This document shows positions 1 through 6,910 of a stretch of DNA of 14,468 nt, piece after piece. Where the stretch lies: contig DEKZ01000156.1 of NCBI GenBank assembly GCA_002354135.1, positions 1-14,468 on the forward strand, read 5' to 3'. Origin of the DNA: Massilia sp. UBA2709. GTDB taxonomy: Bacteria; Pseudomonadota; Gammaproteobacteria; Burkholderiales; Burkholderiaceae_D. A program made the translations under genes and the position numbers. The notes beneath the pieces were generated by a model that was given only the letters and a program-made list of their open reading frames with translations, did not search any database and was not told where the DNA came from. How positions within the stretch are numbered: position 1 is the stretch's first letter; each line of letters starts with the position of its first letter.

Positions 1-166
1 GGCGGCGCGTGGTCCGGTGCAGGAGCGTCAGCCCAAGGTGCTTTTCCAGGCGCGCGATGGTGCGCGAGACACCCGAGGGTGTCTGGCCGAGACGCTCGGC
101 CGCGCCTGAAAACGAGCCCGCATCCATGACGGCGGAGAAGGTAATTAATGCCTCTACGTCGATCAT
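1..166 (-). CDS. LysR-family transcriptional regulator, N-terminal part (runs off the left edge)
   Basis: Only the first 55 codons are present; the gene continues past base 1. The start is the ATG at 166-164, with a GGGAG ribosome site at 177-173 six bases upstream. The peptide opens MIDVEALITFSAVMDAGSFS and continues with AAERLGQTPSGVSRTIARLE, which is the classic winged helix-turn-helix of LysR proteins: 'AA..LG.TPS.VSR.I..LE' is the recognition region and 'LGLTLLHRTTRR' the wing. The effector domain is outside the window. It is divergent from an MFS and aldo/keto reductase pair, the usual layout for a LysR regulator of its neighbours. In E. coli dkgB also sits beside a LysR gene (yafC), so this may be the local counterpart. 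A possible -10 (TACAAT, plus-strand 190-195) lies just upstream. Family is certain; target is inferred. Confidence 0.93.
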   Translation of the reverse strand, partial: MIDVEALITFSAVMDAGSFSGAAERLGQTPSGVSRTIARLEKHLGLTLLHRTTRR

Positions 167-217
167 TCGTGACTCCCAGTCAAAAGTGTATTGTACGGCA
201 AAGGATTTTTCCATCGC

Positions 218-228
218 CGCGAATCGCG
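218..228. promoter_or_regulatory. Short palindrome in the LysR/MFS divergent intergenic region
   Basis: The 11-bp sequence CGCGAATCGCG has perfect 5-bp arms around one central base. It lies between the divergent LysR and MFS starts, where a LysR operator would be expected, but it does not fit the T-N11-A LysR box well and could be chance in GC-rich DNA. Confidence 0.25.
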
Positions 229-265
229 CACACTGCAGCCTTTCTTTTCACGGAAGGCTCACACC

Positions 266-1474
266 ATGCCACTCGCACTATGGGCGCTCACCCTGAGCGC
301 CTTCGCCATCGGAACGACGGAGTTCGTGATCGTCGGCCTGATTCCCGACGTCGCCGCCAGCCTCGGCGTCTCCCTGCCCTCGGCCGGCCTGCTCGTCAGC
401 CTTTATGCGCTCGGCGTCGCTGTCGGCGCCCCGGTGCTGACCGCTCTCACGGCACGCGTGCCGCGCAAGCGCCTGCTGATCGGCCTGATGCTGCTGTTCA
501 CCGCCGGTAACCTGGTGGCCTCGGTCGCGCCCGGCTACGCCGCGCTGATGGCGGCGCGCGTGCTCACCGGCCTGGCCCACGGCGTCTTCTTCTCGATCGG
601 CTCGACGATTGCCACCAGCCTGGTGCCGAAGGAAAAGGCGGCGCGGGCGATTGCCCTGATGTTCACGGGCCTCACCGTGGCACTGGTGACAGGCGTGCCA
701 TTGGGCACCTGGATCGGCCAGCAGTTCGGCTGGCAGTCGACCTTCCTTGCCGTCGCCCTGCTCGGCGTGATCGCGATGATCGGCAGCGCCATCCTGGTGC
801 CGAGCAATATCGGTGGCGCCAAGCCGGCCAGCCTTGCGGCCCAGTTCGCGGTGCTCAAAAAACCGCGCCTGCTGCTGGTATATGCCATCACCACGCTCGG
901 CTACGGCGGCTCCTTCGTCGCCTTCACCTATCTGGCGCCGATCCTGCAGGACGTGGCCGGTTTTGCCGCCTCGAGCGTCGGCCTGGTGATGCTGGTGTAT
1001 GGCGTGTCTGTCGCGGCCGGCAACATCTGGGGCGGGCGCCTGGCCGACCGCAAGGGTCCGGTGCGCGCCCTGCAAATCGTGTTCGCCCTGCTCGCCGCCG
1101 TGCTCGCCGTGCTGACCTTCACCGCGCCGCATCCGGTGCTGGTGGTCGCCACCGTGCTGGCCTGGGGCGCGGTCGCCTTCGGCAACGTGCCCGGACTGCA
1201 GCTCTACGTGGTGCAGCGCGCCGAGAAGGATGCGCCGCAGGCGCTGGACATGGCCTCGGGCCTGAACATCGCCGCCTTCAACCTCGGCATCGCCCTCGGC
1301 GCCTGGGGCGGCGGGCTCATCGTCGAGAACCTCGGCCTGATGGCCACCCCGCCGATCGGCGCGGCGGTCGTGGCCGGCGCCCTGGCCTTGACCACGCTCG
1401 CCGGCCGCCTCGACCGGCGCGACGCTGCCCATGCTTCCCGGCCGCAGGCGCAGCGCGAAGCGGAACTCGTTTAA
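266..1474 (+). CDS. MFS transporter, DHA1 family, YdhP/AraJ-like drug or sugar efflux protein
   Basis: A 402-residue inner-membrane protein with about 12 hydrophobic segments, the normal length for a DHA1 major facilitator. The start at 266 is preferred because a GGAAGG ribosome site lies at 252-257; the frame is open further upstream but has no such signal. The N-terminus (AFAIGTTEFVIVGLIPDVA), the loop after TM2 (RVPRKRLLIG), 'LTGLAHGVFFSIGS' in TM4 and the mid-protein motif GGRLADRKGP are characteristic of the YdhP/AraJ/NepI group, and the end (NIAAFNLGIALGAWGGG) closely resembles E. coli YdhP as I recall it. Members are proton-driven exporters, often of sugars, arabinose-like compounds or drugs; the real substrate cannot be read from sequence. 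Only 22 bp separate it from the reductase gene, so the two are probably co-transcribed, under control of the divergent LysR protein. Confidence 0.93.
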   Translation: MPLALWALTLSAFAIGTTEFVIVGLIPDVAASLGVSLPSAGLLVSLYALGVAVGAPVLTALTARVPRKRLLIGLMLLFTAGNLVASVAPGYAALMAARVLTGLAHGVFFSIGSTIATSLVPKEKAARAIALMFTGLTVALVTGVPLGTWIGQQFGWQSTFLAVALLGVIAMIGSAILVPSNIGGAKPASLAAQFAVLKKPRLLLVYAITTLGYGGSFVAFTYLAPILQDVAGFAASSVGLVMLVYGVSVAAGNIWGGRLADRKGPVRALQIVFALLAAVLAVLTFTAPHPVLVVATVLAWGAVAFGNVPGLQLYVVQRAEKDAPQALDMASGLNIAAFNLGIALGAWGGGLIVENLGLMATPPIGAAVVAGALALTTLAGRLDRRDAAHASRPQAQREAELV

Positions 1475-1496
1475 CCAACACAAAAAAGGACATTAT

Positions 1497-2306
1497 ATGA
1501 ACAAGCACATGCCCCACATCGGCGCAGGCACCTTCCGCCTGCAAGGCCAGCAGGCCATCGACAGCGTCGCCAACGCCCTCGACCTCGGCTACCGCCACAT
1601 CGACACCGCCCAGATCTACGGCAACGAGGCCGAGGTCGGCCAGGCGCTCCAGGACAGCGGCATGCCGCGCGGCGAGGTCTTCGTCACCACCAAGATCTGG
1701 ACCGAGAACCTGTCGAGCGCTGCGCTGATTCCCAGCCTGGAAGAGAGCCTGCGCAAGCTGCGCATGGAAACGGTCGACCTGACCCTGATCCACTGGCCTT
1801 CTCCCGGCGCCGGCGTGCCGGTGGCCGAGTCGATGCGCGCCCTGCTGGAGGCGCGCGAACGCGGCCTGACGCGGGCCATCGGCATCTCGAACTTCACGAT
1901 CCCGTTGATGGTTGAGGCCATCGACGCGGTCGGCGCGCAGAACATCGCCACCAACCAGGTCGAGCTCCACCCCTACCTGCAGAATCGCGCCGTGGCCGCC
2001 TTTGCGCGCGAGCACGGCATCCACGTCACGGCCTACATGCCGCTCGCCTACGGCAAGGTGCTGAACGACCCGGTCATCCTCGGCATCGCCGAGCGCATGG
2101 AGGCGACGCCGGCCCAGGTGACCCTGGCCTGGCTGCTGGACAAGGGTTACGCCGTGATCCCGTCCTCGACCCGCCGCGCCAACCTCGAGAGCAACCTGGC
2201 ATCGAACCGCATCGCACTGGACGCGGACGCCATCGCCGCCATCGACGCGCTCGAACGCGGCGAGCGCCTGGTCAGCCCGGACTTCGCGCCAGAATGGGAT
2301 GAATGA
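1497..2306 (+). CDS. dkgB: Aldo/keto reductase, DkgB type (2,5-diketo-D-gluconate reductase B / methylglyoxal reductase)
   Basis: A 269-residue soluble NADPH-dependent reductase, matching the roughly 267 residues of E. coli DkgB. The start ATG has an AAAGGA ribosome site (1485-1490) six bases before it. The aldo/keto reductase catalytic tetrad is visible: D36 and Y41 in 'YRHIDTAQIYGNE', K66 in 'TTKIW', H99 in 'LTLIHWPSP'. The cofactor segment 'VIPSSTRRANLESNL' near residues 220-234 is the NADPH-binding signature, and 'IGISNFTIPLM', 'NIATNQVELHPYLQNR' and the terminal 'RLVSPDFAPEWDE' follow DkgB nearly word for word. Known family activities are reduction of 2,5-diketo-D-gluconate, methylglyoxal and other aldehydes. 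It forms a two-gene unit with the MFS exporter and lies near a LysR gene, as dkgB does beside yafC in E. coli. An aldehyde or keto-sugar detoxification role is the likeliest. Confidence 0.93.
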   Translation: MNKHMPHIGAGTFRLQGQQAIDSVANALDLGYRHIDTAQIYGNEAEVGQALQDSGMPRGEVFVTTKIWTENLSSAALIPSLEESLRKLRMETVDLTLIHWPSPGAGVPVAESMRALLEARERGLTRAIGISNFTIPLMVEAIDAVGAQNIATNQVELHPYLQNRAVAAFAREHGIHVTAYMPLAYGKVLNDPVILGIAERMEATPAQVTLAWLLDKGYAVIPSSTRRANLESNLASNRIALDADAIAAIDALERGERLVSPDFAPEWDE

Positions 2307-2322
2307 GCGGGATTGAACAGGC

Positions 2323-3018
2323 TCAGCTATCCAGTTCCGGATAGCGGCGGAAAATCCCGTCCTCATTGAAGGGAATGCGCCTGCTCGAGGCCAGGTAGGC
2401 GGCAATGCGCGGCCGAGCGGCCACGCGTTGCCGCAGTTCTTCCAGCTGCGGATGACGCTTCAGCTCCCGCGCCGTCGCCTTGGGAAAGGCATAGTCCAGG
2501 CCCTCGATCGCCTGGAACAGCGACAGGTCGGCATAGGTACACTGCCCCAGCAGGTAATCCTGCTTCCCCAGCACCTGTGCGAAATAGCCGAGGAACTTCG
2601 GGATGCGCTGGGCCGTGAATTCCTGCGCGCGGCGCAGCGCCTCGGCTTTCTGGTCTTCGTAGTAGAGCGAGGCGCCGACCGGATGGTGGGTCTCGTGGGC
2701 TTCGCCGACCAGGTCGGCAATCGTCAGCTGCAGCTGGTGGGTCCAGATCCGCCCCGCCGGGTCGCTTGGCGCCAGGCCGTGGCGCTCGCCGAGGAACATC
2801 AGGATGGCTGCGGTCTGGCCGATGGTCATGCCGTCGACCCGCAGGAAAGGCGGCGCGAAGGCAGGCCGCGCGTCTTCCTTCAGGGCCGCCATCAGCTTCT
2901 CCACGCCCTTCGGTCCGCGCGCCACGTCGACATACTCGACGCCCGCCTCCTCCAGCGCCAGCCGCACGAATTCGCCGCGGCCCTGGATGCCGGGCCAATA
3001 GAACAGTTCGCAAGCCAT
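2323..3018 (-). CDS. Glutathione S-transferase (sigma/pi-like)
   Basis: A 231-residue cytosolic protein. The start ATG (3018-3016) is fixed by a strong GGAGG ribosome site (plus-strand CCTCC at 3024-3028). The N-terminal thioredoxin-like domain (about 1-82) begins CELFYWPGIQGRGEFVRLAL; Y7 sits where the catalytic tyrosine of sigma/pi/alpha/mu enzymes sits, and 'GRGEFVRLALEEAG' is the typical first helix. 'APPFL' (residues 55-59) supplies the cis-proline, and 'GMTIGQTAAI' with Q68-T69 corresponds to the glutathione-binding QS motif. The helical C-terminal domain includes 'LLGQCTYADLSLFQAIEGL', the conserved N-capping-box region. It transfers glutathione to electrophiles; substrate unknown. It converges on dkgB with only 16 bp between stop codons, and no hairpin terminator is visible in that gap. 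Confidence 0.92.
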   Translation of the reverse strand: MACELFYWPGIQGRGEFVRLALEEAGVEYVDVARGPKGVEKLMAALKEDARPAFAPPFLRVDGMTIGQTAAILMFLGERHGLAPSDPAGRIWTHQLQLTIADLVGEAHETHHPVGASLYYEDQKAEALRRAQEFTAQRIPKFLGYFAQVLGKQDYLLGQCTYADLSLFQAIEGLDYAFPKATARELKRHPQLEELRQRVAARPRIAAYLASSRRIPFNEDGIFRRYPELDS

Positions 3019-3085
3019 GGTGTCCTCCGCCGTGATGAACCGGCAGTATCGGACAAAAAACGGCGGGAGCGCGCGCGACTCGTGC

Positions 3086-3091
3086 TATTCT
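3086..3091 (+). promoter_or_regulatory. Possible extended -10 promoter for the DUF535 gene
   Basis: TATTCT preceded by TGC at 3083-3085 gives an extended -10 element. No good -35 lies 17 bp upstream. It would start a transcript near 3098, upstream of both candidate starts of the DUF535 gene. Confidence 0.35.
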
Positions 3092-3122
3092 GGCAAGAAA
3101 CTCATTGAAGAAAAGCACACCT

Positions 3123-3129
3123 GGAGGAG
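3123..3129 (+). promoter_or_regulatory. Strong Shine-Dalgarno (GGAGGAG) pointing to an alternative GTG start at 3137
   Basis: GGAGGAG lies 7 bases before a GTG at 3137-3139 that is in frame with the DUF535 gene. If used, the protein gains 44 residues (362 in total). Codons between 3137 and 3268 have about 66% G/C in third position (29 of 44 counted), lower than the body of the gene looks, so this extension may be leader rather than protein. Confidence 0.5.
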
Positions 3130-3268
3130 CCATATCGTGGTCGCGAACCGTCGTCATAGCGCCGATAAAATTGCCTCAGAGAATCTATTTCCGTTGAGCA
3201 ATATCACCGCCAGCGCCGGGCAGGTGGGACACCATAGCGTGAACCACCGCCTACAACGGAGCGCCACC

Positions 3269-4225
3269 ATGATTTTCGCTCACCTGACCAAACACTGGCA
3301 GGCCAGCCGCCAGCTTTCGCTTACCTCTCGCATGATGTCGGTCCTGCGCAGCGCCCGCGTGCTGCTGTTCTGGCGCGACCATGCCGCGCTGTGCCAGCTC
3401 GACGTCATCCGCAATTATGTCGCCCGGGCCAGCAGCGACGACGTCTTCCACCATTTGAGCCACCGCGATTACCTGGTCAAGGGCCTGAGCAGCCGCCAGC
3501 GCGTGCAATGCGTGCTGTCGCATTACCGCTTCGAGGAAACCAGTTTCGATGCCGCCTACAAGCAGGCCGTGTACGCGAACGGCGGGCTGGCGCTGTGGCA
3601 GCACGAGGCCAACGGCAGCCATTTCCTGATCCGCCTGGAGATGGCCTCGCGCATGAATGCCGAAGGCGACCTCACCATCGCCCTGGTCGCCGACGGCAAG
3701 GTGCTGCACCGCCTGTCCTTCTCCTGGGTCGACGGCGCGATCGCCGGTATGCCGTCGGGCCTGCTGCCCTTCATCGCCCGCAACCAGGGCCGCTGGACCG
3801 ATTCCGGCGCAGCCTTCGAGGCTTTCGAGAACGCCTTCCCGAACAATTCGCCGAGCTTCTTCTGCTTCGCGGCCATGCAGGGCGTGGCGCAGGCGGTCGG
3901 CGTGGAGCAGGTGGTGGCGGTGAAATGCACCGCCCACATCGCCTACGACCCGCTGGAAGTCAAGCACTTCGCGAATGCCTATGACGGCTTCTGGAAGATC
4001 CTCGGCGGCAGCGAGATGGCCGGCGACACCTGGCTGATTCCCCTGCCCTTCTACCTGAAGCCGCTGGCCGACATGCCGTCCAAGCACCGCAAGCGCGCGG
4101 CCCAGCGCCGCGAGTACTGGCGCGCGATCGGCGACTCCGCGCGCGCCACCCTGCAGCGCCACCTGCTGCATGCGCGGGCGAATCGCGAGCATGCGGCGCC
4201 GCTGCGCGAAGCGGCGGAAGTTTGA
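3269..4225 (+). CDS. DUF535 family protein (VirK/YbjX-like)
   Basis: A 318-residue protein from the ATG at 3269, which has a GGAG ribosome site at 3258-3261; this length agrees with VirK/YbjX proteins (about 315-330). An in-frame GTG at 3137 with an even stronger ribosome site would give 362 residues. Recognisable family blocks are 'SSRQRVQCVLSHYRFEE' near residue 75, 'EGDLTIALVADGKVLHRLSFSW' mid-protein, 'FENAFPNNSPSFFCFAAMQGVA' and the C-terminal 'HFANAYDGFWKILGG' followed by 'IPLPF' and a basic 'KHRKRAAQRREYWRAI' segment. There is no signal peptide or clear membrane helix. The biochemical role is not known; in Salmonella and Shigella, VirK/YbjX relatives are linked to virulence and resistance to antimicrobial peptides. 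It is divergent from the GST gene and appears to be transcribed alone. Confidence 0.85.
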   Translation: MIFAHLTKHWQASRQLSLTSRMMSVLRSARVLLFWRDHAALCQLDVIRNYVARASSDDVFHHLSHRDYLVKGLSSRQRVQCVLSHYRFEETSFDAAYKQAVYANGGLALWQHEANGSHFLIRLEMASRMNAEGDLTIALVADGKVLHRLSFSWVDGAIAGMPSGLLPFIARNQGRWTDSGAAFEAFENAFPNNSPSFFCFAAMQGVAQAVGVEQVVAVKCTAHIAYDPLEVKHFANAYDGFWKILGGSEMAGDTWLIPLPFYLKPLADMPSKHRKRAAQRREYWRAIGDSARATLQRHLLHARANREHAAPLREAAEV

Positions 4226-4232
4226 GGTTTCC

Positions 4233-4282
4233 GTAGGATGGGCTCGTCATTGAGGCCACTGGACTCAATGCCCCCACGCGGT
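4233..4282 (+). repeat. REP-like palindromic repeat, copy A (forward)
   Basis: It begins GTAGGATGG and ends CCACGCGGT, the same termini as copies B and C read on the opposite strand. The longer centre holds a perfect 7-bp inverted repeat, CATTGAG (4248-4254) and CTCAATG (4264-4270), around a 9-base loop, so it can form a hairpin just after the DUF535 stop. Confidence 0.65.
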
Positions 4283-4370
4283 CGTGCCCATGAAAGCCGC
4301 AACGCAACCGGAACGCCCTCCACGCAAGCGTTGACAGCCAAACCCTCGCCGCGTTCGATCCCCCCTTGAG

Positions 4371-4398
4371 ACCGCGTGGACACAGGCGTCCACCCTAC
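4371..4398 (-). repeat. REP-like palindromic repeat, copy B (reverse)
   Basis: Read on the minus strand it starts GTAGGGTGG and ends CCACGCGGT (28 bp). A perfect 6-bp stem, GTGGAC (4376-4381) with GTCCAC (4388-4393), closes a 6-base loop. CTTGAG (4365-4370) and CTCAAG (4403-4408) form a further outer inverted repeat. Copy B starts exactly 80 bp before copy C. Confidence 0.7.
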
Positions 4399-4450
4399 AA
4401 CACTCAAGCCTCCCGACTCGGCCCATGGCACCGTCTGCTCAACCGGCGAG

Positions 4451-4477
4451 ACCGCGTGGGCTCAAGAGCCACCCTAC
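4451..4477 (-). repeat. REP-like palindromic repeat, copy C (reverse)
   Basis: 27 bp with the same termini as copy B (minus strand GTAGGGTGG to CCACGCGGT) but a different stem: GGCTC (4459-4463) pairs with GAGCC (4466-4470) around two A's. Conserved ends with a variable but self-complementary centre are typical of REP-type elements. Confidence 0.7.
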
Positions 4478-4562
4478 GACACCGCGGATGCTCGACGGTA
4501 TCGGGTCAAGCGCCGGCAGCCCCGTCCATTGACAGAACCACCACAGCTTCACAAGCCCGTGG

Positions 4563-4568
4563 TACACT
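4563..4568 (+). promoter_or_regulatory. Candidate -10 box for the thiamine-regulated receptor transcript
   Basis: TACACT lies so that transcription would begin around 4573-4575, right at the first strand of riboswitch helix P1. No good -35 is found 17 bp upstream. Confidence 0.5.
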
Positions 4569-4572
4569 CGCG

Positions 4573-4650
4573 CCTTCGCTAGGGGTCCTGGAATTCGCGT
4601 TCCGGGTGAGAGATACCCTTCGTACCTGATCTGGATAATGCCAGCGAAGG
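4573..4650 (+). promoter_or_regulatory. TPP riboswitch (THI element)
   Basis: The conserved thi-box is plain: GTGAGA and ATACCC at 4607-4618, then ACCTGATCTGGATAATGCCA at 4624-4643, close to the classic consensus. Helix P1 is a perfect 8-bp match, CCTTCGCT (4573-4580) with AGCGAAGG (4643-4650). A variable arm forms from CCTGGAA (4587-4593) and TTCCGGG (4600-4606) with one G-U pair. Binding of thiamine pyrophosphate to this RNA class lowers expression of the downstream gene, here the TonB-dependent receptor 106 bp further on. This is the strongest functional clue in the window to the receptor's ligand. Confidence 0.96.
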
Positions 4651-4756
4651 AAAGCGCAACGCAGTTCCTACCCTTGTTTGCCCTTCCCCCACGTTGGCTC
4701 CGGCTTTTTAGCAAAGCGCCGCGCCCGCGCGCGTCGCTCGAAACCTGAGCAAACCA
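4651..4756 (+). promoter_or_regulatory. Expression platform between the TPP riboswitch and the receptor start
   Basis: A pyrimidine-rich stretch (4664-4690) is followed by a very GC-rich segment able to fold (outer pairs AGCG 4715-4718 with CGCT 4735-4738) close to the ATG at 4757. There is no run of T's after a hairpin, so control of translation is likelier than transcription termination. The ribosome site is weak (TGAG at about 4747-4750). The mechanism is inferred only. Confidence 0.4.
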
Positions 4757-6910
4757 ATGAAACCTGTCTTCACGCATTCCCTCCTCGCCTGCGCCGTCGC
4801 GCAGGCGTTCGCCGCTTCTGGCTCCGCCTCGGCACAAACCGTGCAGGCCGAGCAGCCGATCGCATCGGTGGTCGTCACCGGCAGCAAGTGGACGGTCAGC
4901 GACCGCGCCAGCGTCGGCGGCTTCGCCGACATGCCGATCATGGACACCCCGGCCTCGATCAGCGCCTTCGGCCGCGAGCAGATGCAGAACCTGGGCATCC
5001 GCAGCGCCACCGACGCGCTCGCCTACGACGCCTCGGTCGGCGATGCCTACAATGCGGTCGGCTATGCCGAGCAGTTCTCGGTGCGCGGCTTCATGCTGAA
5101 CAATAACTCTGGCTACCGCAAGGACGGCATCGCCATTCCGGCGGATACGCAAATCCCGCTGGAAAACAAGGAACGCCTGGAGCTGCTCAAGGGCGTGGCC
5201 GGCATGCAGGCCGGCCTGGCGGCGCCGGGCGGCATCCTGAACTTCGTCACCAAGCGCCCGACGAACACGGACCTGCGTTCCGTGACCGTCGAAGCGCGCG
5301 AACGCGGCACGCTGTACGGCGCCGTCGACCTGGGCGGCCGCTTCGAGGACAAGCGCTTCGGCTACCGCGTGAACGCCGCCGCCGAGCGCCTGCGCTCCTA
5401 CGTGAAGGGCGCGGATGGCGAGCGCCAGTTCGTGTCCGGCGCCTTCGACTGGCAGATCAGCCCCGACGCGCGGCTGGAGCTCGATGCCGACTTCCAGCAC
5501 AAGGAGCAGATCACCGCGCCCGGCTACCAGCTCATTCGCGGCGTCGAACTGCCGCGCGGCGTCTCGGCCAAGACCCTGCTCAACGCCCAGCCCTGGACCA
5601 AGCCGGTCGACACCGACAGCGCCAACTTCGGCCTGCGCTTCGACTACCGCCTGAACGCCGACTGGCGCGCGCTGGTTACCGCCAACAAGCACTGGTTCAA
5701 GCGCGACGACTACACCGCCTTCCCCTACGGCTGCAGCAACGAGGGCGAAGGCTACTACCCGGGCTACTGCTCGAACGGCGACTACGACGTGTACGACTAC
5801 CAGAGCGTGGGCGAGCGCAAGACCCCGTTCGGCGTCCAGGCCCAGGTCCAGGGCCGCTTCGCCACCGGCGCCCTTCGCCACGTGTTCACCGCCGGCCTGG
5901 GCTACGCAGAGCGTCACAACCGCTACGGCGAAGACGTCTACAAGTACGTCGGCTCCAGCAACATCTACGACAACCTGATCGTCGATCCGGCGCCGCCCGA
6001 GTTCACCACAGGTCCGGTCAGCGAACGCTTCACCGAGCGCGAGCGCTCCCTCTTCGTGCAGGACATCGTGACACTGACGCCGGAACTGGCGCTGCACGCC
6101 GGCCTGCGCTACACCAGGATCGCCAGCAGCCAGATCCCCGAACTCGAGCTGGGCTGGACGGCAAGCCGCGACAGCTTCGCGTTGCCGAGCATGTCGCTCG
6201 TCTACAGCCTCGCCCCGAACTGGAACCTCTACGGCACCGTCGCACACGGACTGGACGCGGGCGGCGTTGCCGACGAAGGGACGACCAACGAGAACGAGGA
6301 CCTCGGCCCCTACCGGTCGAAACAGTTCGAGCTCGGCACCAAGGCCATGGTCGGCGACCTCGCCCTGACGGCGGCGCTGTTCCAGATCACCAAGGGCTTC
6401 GAATACGAGCGCGAGAACGGCGCTGGCATGCCGCGGACCTTCGTCCGCAACGGCGACCAGAAGCACCGCGGCTTCGAGCTGGCGGCCCAGCGCAATGCGG
6501 GCGACCTCACCTACGGCGCGACCCTGATGGCCCTGCGCGCGAAACAGGAAGGCACGGGCGATGCGCGCTACGACGGCAAGCGCGTCACCAATGTCCCCGA
6601 GCTGAAGACGACCCTCTGGGCCGACTACGCGGTGCCGGCGGTGCCGGGACTGAAAGTCAGCGGCCAGTGGCAGTACGCGGGCAAGAAGTCCTTCGATCCG
6701 GAGAACACGGTGTATGTGCCGGGCTACCACGTGTTCGGCCTGGGCGCCGCCTACGGCATGAAGATGGGATCGACCAAGGTCACCCTGCGTGCCCGCGTCG
6801 ACAACCTGTTCGACAAGTTCTACTGGCGCGACGTCACCCAGCAACTGGGCGGCTACCTGCTGCCGGGGGCGCCGCGCACCTTCCGCGTGTCCGCGCAGTT
6901 CGACTTCTAA
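4757..6910 (+). CDS. TonB-dependent outer-membrane receptor, predicted thiamine (or thiamine-precursor) uptake
   Basis: A 717-residue receptor. Residues 1-26 are a signal peptide ending in GSASA before Q27. A TonB-box-like segment, ASVVVTG, lies at about 36-42. The plug domain (about 45-165) contains 'DTPASISAFGREQMQNLG', 'QFSVRGFML', 'ERLELLKGVAGMQAG' and 'APGGILNFVTKRP', the pattern of FhuA-type siderophore receptors. The 22-strand barrel fills the rest and ends in the usual aromatic residue (RVSAQFDF). By sequence alone it would be called a siderophore receptor, but the TPP riboswitch directly upstream says the cell controls it by thiamine status, so thiamine, its phosphates or a precursor is the likely cargo, imported with TonB-ExbBD energy. 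Near 5731-5790 an extracellular loop is rich in Tyr and Gly with two Cys. Its stop overlaps the stop of the convergent kinase gene. Confidence 0.93.
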   Translation: MKPVFTHSLLACAVAQAFAASGSASAQTVQAEQPIASVVVTGSKWTVSDRASVGGFADMPIMDTPASISAFGREQMQNLGIRSATDALAYDASVGDAYNAVGYAEQFSVRGFMLNNNSGYRKDGIAIPADTQIPLENKERLELLKGVAGMQAGLAAPGGILNFVTKRPTNTDLRSVTVEARERGTLYGAVDLGGRFEDKRFGYRVNAAAERLRSYVKGADGERQFVSGAFDWQISPDARLELDADFQHKEQITAPGYQLIRGVELPRGVSAKTLLNAQPWTKPVDTDSANFGLRFDYRLNADWRALVTANKHWFKRDDYTAFPYGCSNEGEGYYPGYCSNGDYDVYDYQSVGERKTPFGVQAQVQGRFATGALRHVFTAGLGYAERHNRYGEDVYKYVGSSNIYDNLIVDPAPPEFTTGPVSERFTERERSLFVQDIVTLTPELALHAGLRYTRIASSQIPELELGWTASRDSFALPSMSLVYSLAPNWNLYGTVAHGLDAGGVADEGTTNENEDLGPYRSKQFELGTKAMVGDLALTAALFQITKGFEYERENGAGMPRTFVRNGDQKHRGFELAAQRNAGDLTYGATLMALRAKQEGTGDARYDGKRVTNVPELKTTLWADYAVPAVPGLKVSGQWQYAGKKSFDPENTVYVPGYHVFGLGAAYGMKMGSTKVTLRARVDNLFDKFYWRDVTQQLGGYLLPGAPRTFRVSAQFDF

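Larger units (their letters stand above)
4226..4572. other. Intergenic stretch before the riboswitch: REP-like repeats and a probable promoter
   Basis: No gene is supported here: the short open frames lack ribosome sites and have unremarkable composition. The stretch holds three related palindromic repeats (4233-4282, 4371-4398, 4451-4477), all in its first 250 bases, and a candidate -10 box at 4563-4568. No intrinsic terminator with a T-tract follows the DUF535 stop. Confidence 0.7.

Noticed and set aside
4248..4270. Intrinsic terminator after the DUF535 gene
   Set aside because: The 7-bp hairpin is followed by C's rather than T's, and its ends match the repeat family.
4233..4477. CRISPR array
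   Set aside because: Only three copies, mixed orientation, irregular spacing and variable centres; they behave as REP-like elements and no cas gene is present.
4529..4534. Perfect TTGACA -35 box upstream of the riboswitch
   Set aside because: 28 bp separate it from the only good -10 (TACACT at 4563), too far for a sigma-70 promoter, and nothing suitable lies at 16-18 bp.
4439..6844. Very long minus-strand open frame (about 800 codons) opposite the TonB receptor
   Set aside because: It is the antisense shadow of a high-GC gene: Ala/Val/Gly/Arg-rich, no recognisable domain, no ribosome site, while the plus strand encodes a full receptor with signal peptide and barrel.
4757..6910. Siderophore receptor function for the TonB-dependent protein
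   Set aside because: The domain pattern is siderophore-like, but the TPP riboswitch directly upstream points to thiamine and no Fur box was seen.
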